Positions 60,488 to 64,000 of a stretch of 64,000 nt of DNA are shown here, one piece after another (position 1 is the stretch's first letter; every line of letters begins with the position of its first letter). The DNA is from Streptomyces bikiniensis (lineage in GTDB: Bacteria; Actinomycetota; Actinomycetes; Streptomycetales; Streptomycetaceae). The DNA lies in the NCBI GenBank assembly GCA_000716465.1, contig JNWL01000019.1, forward strand, positions 1 to 64,000, in the 5' to 3' direction. The notes beneath the pieces are model-generated. The model was not told the origin of the DNA. It did no database searches and was given only the letters and a program-made list of their open reading frames with translations. The position numbers and the translations under genes were made by a program.

Positions 60488-60502
60488 GACCCCCGCTTCT
60501 CC

Positions 60503-60538
60503 ACGGAGGGCCGGACCTCGCGGGGTCCGGCCCTCCGT
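60503..60538 (+). terminator. Terminator hairpin of greA
   Basis: A perfect 15-base stem (60503-60517 with 60524-60538) with a six-base loop, 16 bases after the greA stop. Confidence 0.85.
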
Positions 60539-60598
60539 CGTGCGCGCGCCTACGTACGATGAGGCCGCGCTGACGTCACGTCACAGGGGGGCGACGAG

Positions 60599-63229
60599 AT
60601 GCTGGGACCGCTGCGCGCGGACGCGCCGCGCCGGATCGGACCGTACGAGGTCCTCGCACGGCTCGGGGCCGGGGGCATGGGTGAGGTGTTCCTCGCCCGG
60701 GGGGCGGGGCTCCGGGAGACCTCCCCGGGACCGGGACCGGGCCCCGGATCGGGACCGGGACCGGGCGGCGGTGGCGGGCCCGCCGCCCCCGTCCAGGGCG
60801 TCTTCGTCGCCGTCAAGACCGTGCGGCGCGACGTCGCCGGGGAGCCCGCCTTCCGGGACCGGTTCCGGCGGGAGATCAAGGTCGCCTCGCTGGTCGACAG
60901 TCCGTACGCCGCCGCGCCCGTCGGCGGGGACGCCGACGCCGGGACGCCCTGGCTGGCGACCGAGTACGTCCCCGGGCCCAGCCTCTCGCAGGCGGTGCGG
61001 CGCGGCGGGGCGCTGCCCGTCGCCACCGTGCGCGCGCTCGGCGCCGGGATCGCCCGCGCCCTGGCCGACCTGCACCGGACCGGGGTGCTGCACCGGGACC
61101 TCAAGCCGGGGAACGTCATGCTCTCCGTCGACGGCCCCCGCCTCATCGACTTCGGGATCGCCCGCAGCAGCACCGCCACCACCATGACCGCCACCGGCGT
61201 GATGGTCGGCACGCCCTCCTTCATGTCCCCCGAGCACGTGGCCGGGGCCCGGCGCGTCACGGCCGCCTCCGACGTCTTCTGCCTCGGCTCGCTGCTCTGC
61301 TACGCGGCGACCGGCGAGGACCCCTTCGGCGACGGCCCCCTCGCGGCCGTCCTCTACCGGGTCTCGCAGGCCGAGGCCGACCTGTCCCGGGTGCCGGAGG
61401 AGCTGCGCGGGACGCTCGCCGCCTGCCTGGCCGCGGACCCGGCGGCCCGGCCGTCCCCGGAGCGGCTCGCGGAGCTGCTCGGGCCGGCCCCCGCGAAGGC
61501 CTTCCCGTGGCCGGAGGGCGTGCGGGAGCACATCGGGGAGTACGGCAGGGAGCTGGCGCAGCTCGTGGCGTCGGGCGGGCCGCTCCTGGAGGCGCCGGCC
61601 GGGTTCGGCCCCGTCGTCGTGCCGGACGTCCCGGGCCTCCACTCCGTACCGACGCTCGCCCCCGGCGCCTTCCCCGGGGCCCCGCACTCCCCGTCCCCGC
61701 CCACCGTGCCCGCCGGCCGCGACCGGCCGCGCCGGGGGCGGCTGCTCGCCGCCGCCCTGGCCCTGGTGGTCGCGGCCGGCGGCACCGGCGCGTACCTGTT
61801 GTGGCCGGAGGGCGGCGACGGCGGGGGGGGCGGCGGGAAGGGCGAGGCGCCCGTGAAGGCCGCCGGGCCCCGGGTGCCGGGCGTCGACGACCGGGGCCCG
61901 GCCGACGGGTCCGGGTTCGTCGCGCAGAACGCGGCCCAGCGCCCGGCCGGGTGGAAGCCCTGGCGGGCGGAGCTGGGCGCGCCGGCGTTCGGCTGCTCGG
62001 CCGGCGAGGCGGCGCTCGTCTGCCGGACGACGGACGGCCGGTACGAGGCGCTGGACCCGGCGGGCGGGAAGCGGCTGTGGGCCGCCGACCTGGTCGAGGA
62101 CCCGCGCGACGACCAGAGCTTCATCGGCCCCACCGGCGGCGTCTTCGTCGCGGGCGGCACCGCCGTGCCCGCCGTCCACGGCCCGTACGCCGTCCTGCTC
62201 TCCGGCGGACGCCTCCAGGTCCGGGACGCCCGCAGCGGCGCGGTGCGCTGGGAGAAGCAGGGCCCGTCCGGGGGCGGGCTCGCGACCCGGCCCGTCGTGG
62301 CCGACGGCACGGTCTTCGTGCCGACCGGCGACGACGCCGGCGGCCGGATGGCGGCCTTCGCCCTGGCCGACGGGCGCGAGCTGTGGTCCAAGGCGCTCAC
62401 CAACGCCGACCTCGCGCGGGTGGACTTCCGCGACTTCGAGCCGGTCGCCGCCGCGAACGGGCTGGTGTACGCGATGAGCGACGCCGGTTTCGTGGCGTAC
62501 GACGCGAAGACCGGCGACCAGCGCGGCCAGGTGCCGCCGGAGGCGAAGGAGTGCGACGCCCTGCTCGTCCGGGGCCGGTACGCGTACTGCGCGCCGCTCG
62601 ACGCGGCGAACGACGCCCCGCTCGTGCTCCACCGCCTGGACGCCGTGACGCTCGCGGCCGCCGGGACGGGGCGGCTCGCGGTGCCCGCCGCGGTCGCGGA
62701 GTCGGGCGCCTGGCCGACCGCCGTCTCCGACCGCGCCGCCGTCGTCCTCGACGCGGGCCCCGCGCGCTGGGTGGACAGGAGGGACACGGGCGCGCACGAC
62801 GGGGTGTACGTCCTGGACCCGGCCACCGGCGGGCGCCTCGGCCACTACCCGATCCCTCCGCTCGCGGCGGACGGGCGGCGGCAGCTCGTCTCCCCTCCGC
62901 TGATCACGGGGAGCGCGCTGGTGTACGCGGACTACTCGGCCCTGCGGGTGGTGCCGATCGGCGAGGACGGCAGGCCCGGGAAGGAGCGGGTCGTGCCGGT
63001 GCCGGGGGCGCCCGGCCCGCGTGCGGAGGAGGAGTACGACCGCTCGGGCGGGACCCATCTGGGCCGGGAGATCCGGCCGCCGCTGGTGCTGCCGCTGGGC
63101 GGGGTGGCCCACGTCGTGTACGACACCGGGGTCGTCGTCTCCGTCGGGCTTCCCCGCGAGGCCCTCGGCACGGCCCCCGACGGGGCGGCCGGCCGGGCCG
63201 CCGGCTCGGCCGCCGAAGAGAAGGAGTGA
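60599..63229 (+). CDS. Transmembrane Ser/Thr kinase with extracellular PQQ-like propeller
   Basis: An 876-residue receptor-like kinase. The kinase domain (about 10-280) has GAGGMGEVFLARG, VAVKTVRRDVAGEP with ATP-binding Lys, [11 protein letters not shown] and IDFGIARSS; a Gly/Pro-rich insert of about 25 residues sits between the glycine loop and that Lys. A Pro-rich linker is followed by a membrane helix (LLAAALALVVAAGGTGAYLLW, about 381-402) and an outer region with repeated W-containing blades (KRLWAADLVED, AVRWEKQGPS, RELWSKALTN) typical of PQQ-like propellers. The propeller probably senses a ligand outside the cell. It is six bases upstream of a second kinase gene. Confidence 0.9.
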   Translation: MLGPLRADAPRRIGPYEVLARLGAGGMGEVFLARGAGLRETSPGPGPGPGSGPGPGGGGGPAAPVQGVFVAVKTVRRDVAGEPAFRDRFRREIKVASLVDSPYAAAPVGGDADAGTPWLATEYVPGPSLSQAVRRGGALPVATVRALGAGIARALADLHRTGVLHRDLKPGNVMLSVDGPRLIDFGIARSSTATTMTATGVMVGTPSFMSPEHVAGARRVTAASDVFCLGSLLCYAATGEDPFGDGPLAAVLYRVSQAEADLSRVPEELRGTLAACLAADPAARPSPERLAELLGPAPAKAFPWPEGVREHIGEYGRELAQLVASGGPLLEAPAGFGPVVVPDVPGLHSVPTLAPGAFPGAPHSPSPPTVPAGRDRPRRGRLLAAALALVVAAGGTGAYLLWPEGGDGGGGGGKGEAPVKAAGPRVPGVDDRGPADGSGFVAQNAAQRPAGWKPWRAELGAPAFGCSAGEAALVCRTTDGRYEALDPAGGKRLWAADLVEDPRDDQSFIGPTGGVFVAGGTAVPAVHGPYAVLLSGGRLQVRDARSGAVRWEKQGPSGGGLATRPVVADGTVFVPTGDDAGGRMAAFALADGRELWSKALTNADLARVDFRDFEPVAAANGLVYAMSDAGFVAYDAKTGDQRGQVPPEAKECDALLVRGRYAYCAPLDAANDAPLVLHRLDAVTLAAAGTGRLAVPAAVAESGAWPTAVSDRAAVVLDAGPARWVDRRDTGAHDGVYVLDPATGGRLGHYPIPPLAADGRRQLVSPPLITGSALVYADYSALRVVPIGEDGRPGKERVVPVPGAPGPRAEEEYDRSGGTHLGREIRPPLVLPLGGVAHVVYDTGVVVSVGLPREALGTAPDGAAGRAAGSAAEEKE

Positions 63230-63234
63230 GTCCC

Positions 63235-64000
63235 TTGCTGGAAGTCCTGCCCCAGGGGCGGCCGCCCCGGTTCGTCGGCCCGTACCGGCTGCTCGCCCGG
63301 CTCGGCGCGGGCGGCATGGGCGAGGTGCACCTCGCCTGCCGCGCGGACGCCCCGACGGCCGATCCGCACCGGATGGTGGCGGTGAAGACCGTGCGGGAGG
63401 ACCTGGAGGTCGACGAGGACTTCCGGACCCGGTTCCGGCGGGAGATCGCGGCGGCGCGGACCGTGGACGGGCCGGGGGTGGCGCGGCTGGTGGACGCCGG
63501 CCCGGACGCGCCCTCGCCGTGGCTGGCGACCGAGTACGTGCCGGGCCCCTCGCTCGCGGAGGCCGTCGTACGGACCGGTCCGCTGCCCGTCGGGGCCGTG
63601 CGGGCCCTGGGGGCGGCGCTCGCCCGGTCCCTGGCGGCCGTGCACGGCGTGAAGGTGCTGCACCGGGACCTGAAGCCGGCGAACGTGCTGCTCGGCGCGG
63701 CCGGGCCGAAGCTGATCGACTTCGGGATCGCCCAGGCCTTCGAGGCGACGGCGCTGACGTCGACCGGTCTGGTGGTGGGCTCGCCGGGGTTCATGTCGCC
63801 GGAGCACCTGGTGGGGAGCCGGGCGGTGGTGCCCGCGTCGGACGTGTTCTGCCTGGGGGCGGTGCTCGCGTTCGCGGCGAGCGGCCGGGGGCCGTTCCAC
63901 GACGACGAGATGGCCGCCGTGATCTACCGGATCAGCCGGGCGGAGGCCGAACTGGACGGTGTTCCGGGGGAGTTGCGGCCCGTACTGGAACGCTGTCTGC
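63235..64000 (+). CDS. Ser/Thr protein kinase, cut by the window edge
   Basis: The first 255 residues of a Hanks-type kinase: GPYRLLARLGAGGMGEVHLA, MVAVKTVREDLEVDEDF with Lys, HRDLKPANVLL, IDFGIAQAFEAT and GSPGFMSPEHLVG. It starts at TTG, with AAGGAG at good spacing inside the end of the previous gene; no ATG or GTG lies near. Similarity to the preceding kinase (shared WLATEYVPGPSL and ALGA segments) marks a tandem duplication. The remainder, and any sensor domain, lies outside the window. Confidence 0.88.
   Translation, partial: MLEVLPQGRPPRFVGPYRLLARLGAGGMGEVHLACRADAPTADPHRMVAVKTVREDLEVDEDFRTRFRREIAAARTVDGPGVARLVDAGPDAPSPWLATEYVPGPSLAEAVVRTGPLPVGAVRALGAALARSLAAVHGVKVLHRDLKPANVLLGAAGPKLIDFGIAQAFEATALTSTGLVVGSPGFMSPEHLVGSRAVVPASDVFCLGAVLAFAASGRGPFHDDEMAAVIYRISRAEAELDGVPGELRPVLERCL

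Overview
The window is chromosomal DNA of a Streptomyces species. The evidence is very high GC with strong third-position GC bias, GTG and TTG starts, many ATGA/GTGA gene overlaps, and marker families: chaplins, rodlins, the MelC tyrosinase pair, mycothiol S-conjugate amidase, GTP-dependent PEP carboxykinase and several Ser/Thr kinases. I saw no tRNA, rRNA, CRISPR array, insertion sequence or phage gene. All calls come from reading the sequence; no database search was run.

Layout. (1) 0.3-10.8 kb, leftward: a nearly complete tad/Flp pilus locus (CpaB, TadZ, two TadE-like pseudopilins, TadA, TadB, TadC, Flp pilin, TadG-like protein, lipoprotein, OmpA-like protein) with a repeat-bearing zinc-ribbon protein upstream. 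(2) 11-16.4 kb: a secreted GH18 chitinase with a DasR-type operator, a Ser/Thr kinase, a secreted M14 zinc carboxypeptidase and a lipoprotein. (3) 16.4-21.9 kb: a divergent catabolic locus (RidA, IclR regulator, PfkB sugar kinase / PLP-dependent amino acid deaminase, D-aminoacylase-type deacylase) that may form a glucosaminate-type route to 2-keto-3-deoxygluconate phosphate. (4) 21.9-29.9 kb: a polytopic mannosyltransferase-like protein, AlaA-type aminotransferase, a small gene with an operator-like promoter, PEP carboxykinase, a hemolysin III-like protein, a TetR regulator and a hypothetical protein.

(5) 29.9-53 kb is a cell-surface and aerial-growth region: two GH26-like enzymes, a VKOR-like protein, the melC1-melC2 tyrosinase operon, three short chaplins, an LPXTG protein with a Pro/Thr stalk, three rodlins, and an eight-gene exopolysaccharide operon (two glycosyltransferases, initiating sugar phosphate transferase, O-antigen-ligase-like protein, MurJ-type flippase, polysaccharide deacetylase, Wzz-like protein, GNAT-fold protein) followed by an ATP-grasp enzyme. 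The rodlins and two chaplins have promoter-like pairs resembling the sigma-BldN consensus, which suggests joint developmental control.

(6) 53-64 kb, housekeeping and signalling: a YyaL-type thioredoxin-fold protein, a secreted FG-GAP propeller protein, a small membrane protein with mycothiol S-conjugate amidase, a DUF4307 protein, GreA, and two tandem Ser/Thr kinases. The first kinase carries a predicted extracellular PQQ-type propeller; the second is cut by the window edge.
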